Source: Chamaelirium japonicum | Lineage: Eukaryota; Streptophyta; Magnoliopsida; Liliales; Melanthiaceae | NCBI GenBank assembly: GCA_947650365.1 | Contig: OX393554.1 | Location: 37,605,093-37,669,092 of the forward strand | DNA: 64,000 bases | Reading direction: 5' to 3' | Shown: piece by piece, positions 1 to 18,586 of the stretch | Layout of the letters: each line of letters begins with the position of its first letter | Position numbering within the stretch: the stretch's first letter is position 1 | Translations under genes and position numbers: made by a program | Notes under the pieces: generated by a model | Databases searched by the model: none | The model's input: only the letters and a program-made list of their open reading frames with translations | Told to the model about the DNA's origin: nothing

Positions 1-2569
1 GTTCTTTGGTTCAGGCCATTCCTCGATAGCGCGGACCTTCTCAGGATCCGCAGAGACCCCATGAACAGAGACGACAAACCCTAAGAAATGGACTTCGGTA
101 GCAAGGAAAGTACACTTCTTTGGATTGGCATACAATTCTTCTTTACTCAATACGGCACAGACTAGCCAAAGATGGTCCAGGTGCTGTGCCCGAGACTGGC
201 TATAGATGAGTATGTCATCAAAGTACACCACGAGAAATTTTCCCATAAAAGGGCGGAGTACTGTGTCATAACTCTTATGAAAGTGCTCAGCGCATTAGTC
301 AGCCCAAACGGCATGACCATCCACTCATACAATCCATCCTTGGTCTTAAACGCAGTCTTCCACTCATCTCCAGGGCGGATGCAAATCTGATGGTAGCCAC
401 TCTTTAGGTCGATCTTGGAAAAAAATGGTGGCTCCAGACATCATGTCCAACAGGTCATCCAAACGAGGGATAGGGAAACGGTATTTGACCGTTATCTTGT
501 TGATGGCACGGCTATCCACGCATATACGCCAGGTGTCATCCTGCTTTGGCGTAAGCAGGGCGGGGACCGCACAAGGGCTCAAACTTTCTTTGATAAAACC
601 CTTTTTTAACAGTTCATCAACCTGCCGCTTCAACTCGGCATGCTCCGTAGGATTCATCCTATAGTGGGGTAGGTTGGGGAGCCTCGCCCGTGGGACCAAG
701 TCAATTGCGTGTTGTATGTCACGCATTGGGGGCAGTTGGTCGGGTAGGTCCTCGGGGAAGACATCAGGGAACTCTCCTAGCACAGGAGCAATCTCAGGGG
801 GAATTGCTAGGGTAGACTCTTTAGAAATTTCTTGGGCCGTAAGGATCATAATTGGCGCTCCTTTTTCCATCGCTTGGCTCAATTCCTTGGCACTGATGTA
901 ACTGACGCTACTAGTCTTCTTGGCGGAGGGGGTGGACTTTTGTGCGGACGGACCACTCTTGGTCTGAGAGGGCATCAATTTGATTTTCTTACCCTCATGC
1001 TTAAACAAACACATGTTAGATCGTCCATAGATAAGGACGTCATTATCAAACATCCAAGGTCGCCCTAGTATGACTTGACCCACATCCATAGTTAAGACAT
1101 CACACCAGATCTTCTCCTGGTAGGCATTGAAGTTTATGGGGACCAAACATCTTTGCTTGACCTCCATTGCCGTAGAGTTGATTCAGGAGACTTGGTATGG
1201 TCGAGGATGGGGAACTGCCTTCAACCCAGTCTTGGAGATCATGGCAGAAGATACTGCGTTGACGCAACTTTCACTGTCAATTATCACTTTACAGTTCTTA
1301 TCTCCGATTCTGGTAAATGTATGAAAAATGTTGGTACGCCTCCAGTCATCTTGTTCTTTGGGCTGGGACAGCGCGCACCTTACAATGGCCAACTCGGTGG
1401 GTGTTGTGTACCTAAGGCAACCTAGAGTGAAGTCACCTTCCTCTTTATCGAAATCTCCTTCATCATCATCAGCTTGGTACACAAAACCATCCATGTCTGA
1501 CTCCGTTGCCTCAACAGGTGTGCCATCAATGATATTGATTTTGATGGGGCTTGGGCAGTTTGCAGCCACGTGCCCATAGCCCTGGCACTTGTAGCATTTG
1601 ATGAGGGGACTGATTTTGGAGAAGTCCCTCTCAGGGCCCTTGCCACGACTGTCCATTTCATTGCTCCGACTCATGGCATCTGTCCTTGGTTGGGATTGGG
1701 TGGGATAAGACCGACTCGGGTAATTGCTCGAGGAGGGACGAGGAGCATGACTCCGGGAATCACCCTGTGAGGGTGGCTAGATGGAGGCTATCAAGGTCTT
1801 GGACTAAGGCGTAAGCTCTTTCTAGCTCGGTGACATCACGGGCAAGGAGTTCATTCCTCAGGTCTTCTCTCAGACCTGATCGAAAACGGGACAGGATCTG
1901 GACAGGGGTTTCAGTTCCGAGGACATTGCAACGAGTCAAGAACTCATCGAATTTGGCGACATAGTCCTTGGCTGACTTGTTGCCTTGGGTGAATTGGTGC
2001 CACTGATCCAGAAGGCGGGCTTGATACGATGGAGGCACATATTTGTCCTTTAGTTCGTTCTTCATCGCGACCCAATTATTGATGGGGTCTTGGGTTCGGG
2101 CAACTCTCAATGCCTCGATGTTGGTCCAATATTGACTGGCAGATCCACTCAGTTTCATTGCGACGAATCGAACTTTCCTTGGTTCCGTTAAGGGATACCA
2201 GGCAAAATATCGGTCCATGGATTGGAGCCAGTCCAAGAAAAACTGGGGATCATGCCTGCCATCGAAGGAGGGCACTTCTAGCCTGATGCTCCGAAGATAT
2301 TGTTCATCCGGATCTTGATGATTTTGCCAAGGTGGCCGAAAGTCTTGAGGGTCCAGGGGTGGTGGAGTCCATGGTGGAGCTTGGTCCAGACGGTCAAAAC
2401 AGGCGTCAGTGTCACACTGGTAAGCAGCAAAATTCTGGTTCATGGTGGCTATCCCTTGAGCTAACTCGGTAAGTGTCCTAGCCAAGGTGTCGGGATCCAT
2501 GTTGCAACTGTCCGACTCGCTAAACTCTCCTAACAAGTATGGCCTACCTCTACAGGTTGGCATGCACAA
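1..2569 (-). pseudogene. Ty3/gypsy gag-pol, broken, runs off left edge
   Basis: Retrotransposon polyprotein read right to left. The gag part (about 2569 to 1760) has the plant retrotransposon gag domain. A CX2CX4HX4C zinc knuckle (CYKCQGYGHVAANC) follows at about 1585, then a retropepsin-like region ending in VILGRPW, then reverse transcriptase with RICVDSRAIN and the catalytic YFDDILIY near 195-225. RNase H and integrase would lie beyond the left edge. The frame is broken: an extra G near 1767 ends gag in TGA, a TGG-to-TGA change at 1183-1185 stops the protease, an extra T in a T-run near 425 shifts the RT, and another shift lies near 265. It would have encoded capsid, protease and RT for copy-and-paste transposition, but this copy cannot. 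The protease active site reads DSES rather than the usual D-[ST]-G. Superfamily is certain from RT and knuckle; lineage not assigned. Confidence 0.93.
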
Positions 2570-2633
2570 TTAAAATGATGCTTAATGAATGCTAATTTCA
2601 AACGTTGCAAATACCATGCCTACCTACAACCAT

Positions 2634-2645
2634 GCTCTGATACCA
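2634..2645 (-). other. Primer binding site of gypsy element (initiator tRNA-Met)
   Basis: The minus strand reads TGGTATCAGAGC, the complement of the 3' end of plant initiator methionine tRNA. It lies three bases from the LTR end at 2649 and upstream of gag. It fixes the orientation of the element and marks the inner edge of its 5' LTR. Confidence 0.9.
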
Positions 2646-2648
2646 AAA

Positions 2649-4049
2649 TGATGCAACATAATACAGGTGATGGTAATGTCGATAATTGATTGAGCAAGCA
2701 GGGCTTCACTATTAATTTTGATACCTAAGCAGGAAAAGTAAATCAAACAGATAACATAGGGTATTTGCTTTGGGAACTACTAGCACGATGCCGATCGCTC
2801 TCGATTCCAGGTGATAAAGAAACAATACTTAAATTACTGGCTAATGGTCCTACTCGCAATACTTAAATTAGCAACTCTGCGAGCAAGTAGAGCACTCAAT
2901 CTCACGGAAGTGGACAGCAGTCGGCAATAATAAAAGACTAGAGGCTCAATTTATTGGCGTGTACCGGAAGCACCTTATCGAGAGGGAAACGTACCTACTA
3001 AGGGTCGTGGGAAGCCTTAGGGATCTCTGCTGGTGGTGGGGTCGATGTCGATGCGGGATCCTCGGTTTGAGGCGGGGCTTGAGCGAGGGCCCGTCACGCC
3101 AACACGTTGGGGTGCACGGGTGCGCCGGGGTGCCACCGTTGATGGTTCTCCGAGATTCCCAGTCGAGCTTCTGTGTCCTTGGCGACGAGGTAGGTGATGC
3201 GCTCCACGTATTCCTTCACGCTCTCGCCGACGCTGAACTGGAAGTCGAGGAACGGGGAATGGATGTCGAGGAATCCATCCTCGTCGTCGATCAAGCCATG
3301 GTCGACATCTGGGTCGGCCATGCCGACATGCCGGGAGAGAGGAGGAGTGGGGTTTCTGGGTGCGAGGATCAGGGAGGGGGTTCGGTGGGTCGGCCTGAGT
3401 CGAGGGAGAGAGGGAGGCGGCGGCAGGTGGTTGGGGCACAGGGCAAGGTGGAGGGAGGGATGGGGGATCAGGTCGGGTTGGACTGCAGAGGGGGCCGGGG
3501 CTGGGCTGTAGCGCCGGGAGAGAGGGGGCGGGGGTCGGGACTGGGTTCGAGGAGAGAAGGGAGGTGGCGGCAGGGGTGGGGGATCGGGTCGGGCCGGGTG
3601 GCAGCATAGGGAAAGGGAGGGGCGGGGTCAGGGCTGTAGCGCCGGGGAGGAAGGGGGGGAGATGGGGCTCGGGTAGGGAGAAGGGAGTGGGCTGGGGTTT
3701 CGGCCAGGGCTGGGGTCGGGAATCACAAGAGGGAGGGGGAGGGTCGCAGGGAGAGAGAGGGAGAGAGAGGATGGGCGGGGGTGGGGGCTAGGAAAAAGAA
3801 AGAAAAAATTATTCAGGGGACTAGGGTTTCACACACTAGTCTGAACCTAGAGTTTCACACGCCTAGGGTTTGGGTTTTGGATTTCACACTCCTCACCCTG
3901 GTTTCTCTCAACACAGATGTGGAGGAAAACAAAAATTTCTTATTCATAGCATAGTCTTATATGACCAATGGGCAGGCCTATATAAAGGCCTGCAACAGCA
4001 AACAAAAGTCCCCGGAAATCGAGGTGGGACTAAATAACACAATGCAACA
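2649..4049 (-). mobile_element. 5' LTR of the gypsy element
   Basis: About 1.4 kb. Inner edge TGATGCAACATAA abuts the primer binding site. The outer edge is inferred at AATGCAACA (4049), because on the minus strand this gives a TGTTGCAT start and a TTGCATCA end. On the minus strand TTTATATAGG near 3980 is a TATA box, followed by GAATAAGAAA near 3940 as a possible poly(A) signal, so U3 is short and R-U5 is long. The 3000-3800 part is strongly G-rich on the plus strand and holds a coding-like open frame (separate entry). The right boundary is an inference; no second LTR is in the window. Confidence 0.65.
3094..3321 (-). CDS. 75-residue coding-like ORF inside the gypsy LTR
   Basis: Starts with ATG (MADPDVDHGLIDDED...) and ends in TGA. 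Nearly all third codon positions are G or C, as in GC-rich plant genes, and the composition is acidic at the N-terminus with a helix-like stretch (GESVKEYVERITYLVAKD). I do not recognise the family. It lies in the R-U5 part of an LTR, where coding sequence is unusual. It may be a captured host exon or simply a GC-rich LTR frame; longer open frames overlap it on both strands, which weakens the case. No splice sites or neighbours support a full gene. Confidence 0.3.
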   Translation of the reverse strand: MADPDVDHGLIDDEDGFLDIHSPFLDFQFSVGESVKEYVERITYLVAKDTEARLGISENHQRWHPGAPVHPNVLA

Positions 4050-4832
4050 ACGAAAACAACCATGATGGTTCTGAGTGCCTGATCAGAGCCATAGGCTTAG
4101 GTGGCACCTCCTGTGCTGGTACACGCGCCATGGGCGCTGCTCGATGTCCCCATCACCTCCCCCCACCACCTTCCCCTCTTCCTCCTCCCCCTCCATTCTC
4201 TTTCTCCTCATTCCTACAGACCAACACGATTGTTCATTGCTCCTGACTGACATGATGTTGTGCATGTGCCATGTCGGACAGAAGTAACCAACAATATGTC
4301 GGTCGGGAGCAACCGAAACGGTGTGCATATCAATATACCTTGGATGCTGCGGGGACACATCCGACATTCCTTTATTTCTTCAGTTGGGGGTGGTAGCAAT
4401 CTGTGGGGTGCAAACACCAACACCCATAATTTAAACAGACTCAACCATTCCAATAGAAAGACTCCTGCCAGGAATCTATGAGCCTAATCTAGAAGCCTAA
4501 AGGTCTCCTAAGTATGGAGACCTTTAGATACCTCTACTATGGCCCCATACCTCCCTCCTAAGTATGCATACTCCTATGAAGGGAACATGCCACACAAAAA
4601 TCCATGGAAATGAGCTACAGTACCATTCATACCTCAAGATAAGAAAATATCAAGATCTACATAACTTTTTCTGCTTTAAAAAGAAAATAAATCCAAAATT
4701 AAAGTTAAAGTTAACATGGGTATCGATTAGAATTGGCCAATAGAACTACCCACAAAAAATAATAATAATAATAATAATCCTCGCTGTCGTTAAGAAAACT
4801 AGTTGAAAACGAAAATGGCGAGAGCTGCATCA
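4050..4832. other. 3' flank of ATG8
   Basis: No gene seen. This is the downstream side of ATG8 (minus strand), up to the LTR. It contains the likely 3' UTR, a short AAT microsatellite at about 4758-4779 just after the ATG8 stop, and a perfect 12-bp hairpin at 4497-4527. The pyrimidine-rich stretch 4140-4210 has no recognisable product. Confidence 0.5.
4497..4527. repeat. Perfect 12-bp inverted repeat
   Basis: CTAAAGGTCTCC, seven-base loop TAAGTAT, GGAGACCTTTAG. It lies about 310 bases beyond the ATG8 stop codon on the gene's downstream side. The function is unknown; it could be the remnant of a small palindromic insertion. Confidence 0.7.
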
Positions 4833-12682
<7,850 letters not shown>

Positions 12683-13286
12683 GTCTGTCGCCTCTGATCA
12701 AGAACCAACGATCGAGAATCTCTCGAGCCCAAGAAACCCGAACGGGGAACAGAGGAGCAAACCCTAAAGGCTGAATCACAGACGCGGGAGGAAACAGAAA
12801 GAGGGGAGAAGGAATTGGATTGAGACGAGGGTTGTTGGACTTTGGGGTATTTAAAAGAGTCGCCCGCCGTGTTCCCTTTGTATCGCTTCCCGCGGCGCCA
12901 GGACTCCTAGTCCACCACGCTGGGGCCAACGGATTAAGATCCGGATCAGAATCCGGATCCAGATCCAGATCCAGATCCGGCCAATTTGAGCGCAAGTCCT
13001 CATCCAAGGATTTGTGATAAAGGGGGTCCTTCCCATGGATAGGACCGGCCAATTAACTTAATTATCCCGACCAAATACTTAAATTTACAAAACGTGTCAT
13101 CGACTGTTTTAAAACGGTTTTCTCTCATTACAAACGAATGTAGCTGCTCGAAAACTGCGATCCCCACGGTGCTAATAAAATCGAAGGCCTTGCAGTCAAG
13201 AACGACGCACGTCTGGCGGCCTCAGATTCCTTCCTGGTTCCTTCACTCCCACTTCAACGAAGTGACGAACTAAATTGCATCGATAA
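12683..13286 (-). promoter_or_regulatory. ATG8 upstream region with hexanucleotide repeat
   Basis: Sequence between the ATG8 start codon and the upstream TRIM. It is GC-richer than its surroundings and includes a run of GGATCC/AGATCC/GAATCC hexamers at about 12935-12980. No clear TATA box was identified. It most likely holds the 5' UTR and core promoter. Open frames in it (for example 12651-13052, minus) overlap exon 1 in another frame and are not supported as genes. Confidence 0.5.
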
Positions 13287-13604
13287 TGTTAGAGTTTAGT
13301 CCCACATCGGCTAGAGGGCTGGGCAGTGTTGTCTGCATATACCATCTGAAGACCTCCCCTTTAAGACCCGGGTTTTGTGGGGTGTGAGGGTATCTATCAC
13401 GGTATCAAATCAGGTTTGACCTATATCCGTTAAGCCGAGTGGGAGCCTACCCACGTGACAAGGACCGGACGAAGCCGGCCTGCACTTGAGGGGAAGTGTT
13501 GGAGTTTTGTCCCACATCGACTAGAGGGCTGGGCAGTGTTGTACCCATATACCCTCTGTGGACCTCCCCTTAAGACCCGAGTTTTGGGGTGTGAGGGTAT
13601 CTCA
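13287..13604 (+). mobile_element. TRIM (miniature LTR retrotransposon)
   Basis: Two direct terminal repeats, 13287-13399 and 13497-13604. Both start TGTTRGAGTTTWGTCCCACAT and contain TAGAGGGCTGGGCAGTGTTG and GTGTGAGGGTATCT. The first is followed by CGGTATCAAATC, a degraded initiator-tRNA primer site. The second is preceded by GAGGGGAAG, a polypurine tract. The internal part is only about 97 bp and noncoding. Size and layout fit the non-autonomous TRIM class. It lies about 600 bp upstream of the ATG8 start codon. No target-site duplication could be recognised. Confidence 0.85.
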
Positions 13605-13882
13605 CGCATACCAGTTAAAAACCGAAAACTAGGGTTAGGGTTTCGATTTTGTGATGTTTTAGGGTTTTTCCAAATGGTCTAGGGTCAAATGGACATTATC
13701 TAAACAAAATGATCTACCCCTACATTATATTTTTGTTCGTCCTTATCATTGTACCGATCTGTTGTCAGTCACCTTAGGCACATTACCTTTTTTTTTTAAT
13801 TTGATTTTGCTCTAGATTAATTTGAATTTGTAAAATACTAGCTCTAAATGCATCAAATTTAATTAAAAGTTGTGCTCCATAA

Positions 13883-14155
13883 GAGCATCTCCAACCATAC
13901 TCCATAACTCCAAAATAAAGGTGGAAACCCCTCCAACCGTCCTTTATTTTGGAGATCTATATTTTTGGACTCCATGTTTGGAGGTTTGGATGGATTTGAA
14001 GGTCAACCTGCATAACATTGTTCATCGTACTTAATGTCAAAAACACCCTTTGTTTTATTTCCCTTTTATCCCATTTGATATTTGTGTCCCAAATCTTGTA
14101 TATAAATAGAGTTTTTTAATACATAATGAGGATATAAAATAGAGTTTTTTAATAT

Positions 14156-14194
<39 letters not shown>

Positions 14195-14294
14195 TGGAGG
14201 CATGTGATTGGAGTGCATGTGCCTGCAAATTAACTTTATCTCCATTTTGGAGGTCATGTGGCCTCCAAAATGGAGCCCACCGTTGGAGATGCTC
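13883..14294. mobile_element. Tourist/PIF-Harbinger-type MITE
   Basis: Terminal inverted repeat GAGCATCTCCAAC at the left and GTTGGAGATGCTC at the right, flanked on both sides by TAA, the 3-bp duplication typical of Harbinger elements. 412 bp, no coding sequence. It contains inner repeats of CTCCAAAATGGAG type and a GA microsatellite at about 14160-14190. Confidence 0.88.
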
Positions 14295-14739
14295 TAATAA
14301 ATCTCATCTTAATGGGTGAAGCCTAGGACGATGATGATGATGTATCTTCCTTGTTATTACTAAGAGGAGGTTTTTCTTACCTCGAAAAATAATGACAGTA
14401 GATTAATGCATGATCTGTGCTTATTTCTACCATACTTTACTCCTCATGTTTTGGCAACCCCATTAGAGACTTATATTAGGATCTAAATAGTTCATTACGA
14501 CCTACAAAACACATGAACTATCCTGACCTGTAGTTAATTATTTTGAAGCTGAAAAGAGTTTTATTGACTCAATCTAAAGCCAATTCATAAGCATGGACAA
14601 ATTAGGATGTCCATGCTTGTAGTTTATGTTAGTAACTTTATCAAATTTTTATTATTGGCATGCCAGTGATGTAGCTCTCTTAATTTTTTTGGTTTCAAGA
14701 AAACCTTGAGGATCAATTAATACCCACACTACTTGGTGG

Positions 14740-15246
14740 TTTCTAGACCCAGGTCGGAATATGCCGTGGTTTCCTACACCCCTCCACTGATCGGTGATGG
14801 CTACTGGTGGTTCGAGATGGTGGCGTTGGTTCATGGCGCGCTGCTCGGTGACTCGTGCAACTCTTCCTTCAGCCGGAGCTGGTGGTGGTGTTGGATCGAG
14901 ATCCGGTATTTTGTTTGTTCTCTTGAGCGCATGTTTGCTCATTTTGTTTTGGTCTTCTTTTGTTTATGTCCTCGCTGGTGTGGCGGATCGAGGTTGTGGG
15001 ATCCCACTGGTGGGGTGGTTTGGGTGATCGCCGGTGGCGTGATGGTTGTGATTCTACCTGGGTGGCATTTCTGTCCTTTGGGGCGTGGTGTTCTTGGTCT
15101 TGGACCTGTACTTCCCGCCGATGTGTGGCGGTTCTCCTAGGGGTCCGATTGTGACTACCCTTTTTGCGCTAGGTTGTGGCGCCTCCCAGAGATCGTTGAT
15201 CTCTCCCTTTTGATGTACCCAAAAAATAATAATAATAATAATAATA
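14740..15246 (+). mobile_element. Possible 3' tail of a LINE-type element
   Basis: A TGG-rich, GC-rich stretch ends abruptly in CAAAAAATAATAATAATAAT, a simple tail like those left by target-primed insertion. Open frames here (14733-15140 and others) have tryptophan/glycine-biased composition and no recognisable domain, so no gene is called. Could instead be a decayed gene 3' end. Confidence 0.3.
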
Positions 15247-15562
15247 CCAAGACTCCTGAATTGTTACTATTTACTAGAATACACAACCAATTCAGTTTAA
15301 AGACAACTATTTAGCTAATTGGTACTCTTTCTTTGCAAATGTTATTAATTTTGTAGCTGAAAATATTTTTTTACTCACTTTTAAAACAAAAAAAAAGGAA
15401 AACAACTTGGAAAACCTAGACTATTAAGTATAATTGCCAAATTCATACACTTTCCATTGTAATTGTTACTCTTTCTGAATTTCCATATATAGAAGTAATT
15501 TTATATCTCATGTAATGATATCTGAATTACTTTTTGCCTTCAATTTCAGGGATATAACTACA

Positions 15563-15936
15563 ATGACAACAAAGAAGGTGGCTAATAAAAAAACTCGAGC
15601 CGGAGCATCAAGCCAAGTTCGATCTGAGCTACGCAATAGAAGCCTAGCATCTCAAGACCAAGGGGAAATTGATAACCATGATGAGCACTCTATGTCAACC
15701 ACATCGTCACCCAACAAAGAAATGTCTATCCAAGGTGACTCCAAATATAGACAACAAGTAGATACGAGCTGCAAAAAAGGAGTCATTGCAAGAGTTTGTG
15801 GCTACTATTGATTGGATTGCATGTTACTTCCCTCCGGATGATCCAGATATCGGTTGTCTGCTCAACCGAAGGAACTGGAAAGTTTTGAAGGAGTTAGAAG
15901 ATGATTGGTTGTTTGCTCAACCAACATGCTGCTGTA
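15563..15936 (+). pseudogene. Unrecognised coding relic, one frameshift
   Basis: The frame starts ATGACAACAAAG and reads MTTKKVANKKTRAGASSQ, charged and Ser/Thr-rich. At an A6 run near 15774 the frame shifts, and the next frame continues coherently (KESLQEFVATIDWIACYFPP, then DDPDIGCLLNRRNWKVLK) to a TGA near 15936. Restoring one base there would give about 124 codons. TTTCAG just upstream of the start looks like a splice acceptor. I do not recognise the family; it may be a transposon accessory gene or a captured exon. Confidence 0.35.
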
Positions 15937-18426
15937 ATGAGTGAGTAAGGCTTTTCATAGAGATCCCACAGATGGTGCAAAATTGTAGGGGGAAATTACG
16001 GTCGTCATATGGTTTCCTACCAATAGTCGATTGATGTTTGACTTCGAGTGTGGGCATTATAATGTGCTGAGCTGTCACACAGACACTGTTGAGTAGAGAA
16101 AGAAATAAAGAGAGAGAGAGAGAGGGTCGACAAAGGATGTGGTAAAGAAGTTCGGTCAAAGCCTATATCTCCGTGCGGTAAGATGCAACCTTGAATCTAC
16201 TATCTCTGAAATGTAGAGTGACCTTGACAGACCGAGCATCACTTGTACAACTAAAATTCCCTAGCCTATAGGGGTTCAATAGGGAGGTTATCAAAGTACG
16301 AAGGGAACACTCGACCTAATAAAAATTTTGCACACGATCACCTGCCCTTGTGGCACAATGCATACAAGTCGATGGGTTACTCTATTTAATCTTGCTTGTG
16401 TTCTCTCGCTAGCTGCACGAAAAGATTTTATCTTGCAATGCAAAGGGACGTGCACTCCTCTCCTCTCAAAGGTTCAATCACAGGTGAGGACCTAGAAGCC
16501 AACTACGTGCTAAGGGAATAAGCATGCCTGGCTAAGCAGTAAAGTAAAGCACGCAGTCAATTTTTACGTGGAAACCTCGAAGGGAAAAACCATGCTAGGA
16601 CCATGATCTCGGAGGTACGAGCAAATGATCCACTAGAAAGGCAATGAGTACAAGAGTCTAGAGAGTTACCCCGGTAGATCTATGGTGATTCACAACCCAA
16701 CCCTGACGCTTCATACGAACAAGCATTCCACGAGCTGCTCGACCCGGCACACCGCAGTAATCGCATGCAATCCCCCGCAGCTTCATTTGCTTAAATTATT
16801 TGTCCTTACCACCTCGGCCTCCTGAGCACTGCTTTCTTCACACCTTTCTCACAAATGTATATTGCGAGCACTTAATCCACATGATCCACCAACCACCCTT
16901 CAACAAAGGATGGACCTAAGGGCTCCACCCCACCGAATCCACAATGGTGGGAACCCCCCAAGGATTTGTCACCCCCAATTACCTATGGGGGGACCGTCAA
17001 GTTGCAACAATGGATTTTTACCCAAGGGTATCCGACCCTCCAAGAACTTATCTTCTCCAATTCCCTATGGAGGAACCTTCAAGCCGTAGTGAAGAATTTG
17101 CGCTCAATGCACATGAGCGACCCAATGCACATGGGATTTAAAAGTGGTTCAGAAGAGATTCAGAACCAAGTCATGAAAGTGGATCAACCGACAAATACGT
17201 CCATCACAAAAGGGATGAGAAACCAATATGGTCCGTATGACAAACAGAATGGACCAACACAAGCCTCACGAGGTAGTGCACAAAAGTCTCCAATGGATGG
17301 AGGTGCGATTCCCGCTTCCACTAGATGAAAACCTCGAGTAAAGACAGATAGGACTGAAAAAATTCGCAAGAGCTTCGCCCAAATGAACCTCTAAGCCTTA
17401 GTCCCAAATGGCAGGTCAAGGACTTAAATAGGGCTGAAAAATAGCTTCATGGTCCGGACCACTTAAGTCGCAGTCCGGACCATTGACCAAAGTTTGGTCC
17501 AAACATAGATGAGGACCCAAGACACAAAAATCTGCATTACCAGTAACCACGGTCCGGATCGTACAATGAATTAAAGAATTTCAGCATTTGGATATTTTTA
17601 TAAGTGTTGAAACTGCTTACTGCTACCTACTACGGTCCGGACCCTTATAGGCTACCTTGAGTGGTCCAGACCGCACAAAGAGTAGTAGGCTCCCAGCGCT
17701 AGAAAATTTTCTGGCAGTCTCAATGGCAAAATCGTAAATACGTCCAAACTGTATTTTTTGCAATTCGAGAGTTTCGAAAGCACGATCAAACTAGGATTTT
17801 TAATAATATAATATTTTGAAAAGTCACGGGCATCAAAAAGCATAAAAATAATATTAAAATAGGGACGGACCTCAAAAAATATAAAAACCATGAATCGATT
17901 AAAACACACACAAATCGAGTAAAATGATTTCACAAACTAAAACACACACACTAAACCCTTTACACCCAGTGGATATGCAACATGATATATGCGAGTGAGT
18001 GTGCGAGCTAGGGAGTCTGATCTGCACTTACGCTGAGCTGTACTACTAACCTGATATTGTGTTGTATTGCTAAAGTCTTCAATGGGTTGCGAATACGCAC
18101 GCTGTCCTAACTCACAGGTTACACAAATCTCACCGAGTTGGTATTGATGCTCACAAATTCCACCAACAAACTAGATGTTCAACATACACTGTAACAAGCA
18201 ATCAAAGAAGAAAAAAAAAAGATAGGGGGGGTAGAAGAGGAGATCAGTCCTCAGTTAGAGCTCTGCATTTCTTAATAATTGAAAAATAGATCTCTAGATT
18301 GGAAATTGGGATATCGAATGAGGATCGGATCTAGATTATCGGTTTGGTATGCTATTTAGGCTTTGGGAGTACTCGGGGATTTGAGAATATCTTTTGAGAA
18401 TATTTATCAGGTACCGGACTATTTTC
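15937..18426. other. Repeat-derived stretch without a supported gene
   Basis: A GA microsatellite lies at about 16109-16126. The 16530-16800 part (ACGTGGAAACCTCGAAGG, GGGAAAAACCATG) looks like degraded LTR sequence. A cluster of CCGGAC palindromes follows at 17452-17674. The open frames are short and unconvincing. Confidence 0.4.
17452..17674. repeat. Cluster of GGTCCGGACC-type palindromes
   Basis: Four near-copies of the palindrome GGTCCGGACC and one GGTCCAGACC occur within about 220 bases (near 17454, 17473, 17552, 17634, 17663), in otherwise AT-leaning DNA. They may be subterminal motifs or binding sites of an old transposon. Confidence 0.5.
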
Positions 18427-18586
18427 ATGGACCCCGGGCAGGGTTGGCGGGTCTCACTATCATCTTTGAGGACCCCAAGCAGGGATGATGGGTCCCACTG
18501 TCATCATCATGGGTCCCGGGTAGGGTCGGTGGGTCCCATTGTCGTCTTCGTGGACCCAAGGCAAGGCTGGTGGGTTCCATTGTCGA
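18427..18586. repeat. Divergent 41-bp minisatellite, about four copies
   Basis: Copies begin ATGGACCCCGGGCAGGG, AGGACCCCAAGCAGGG, ATGGGTCCCGGGTAGGG and GTGGACCCAAGGCAAGG; each ends in a TGGGTYYCAYTGTCRTC-like block. Unit lengths are 40-42 bp. Open frames on both strands here are repeat translations. Confidence 0.8.

Noticed and set aside
2959..3791. Long Gly/Arg-rich or Pro-rich frames on both strands
   Set aside because: G-rich low-complexity LTR sequence read in alternative frames; no domain.
14733..15154. Overlapping Trp/Gly-rich plus-strand frames
   Set aside because: No recognisable motif and three frames open at once; treated as a possible LINE tail only.
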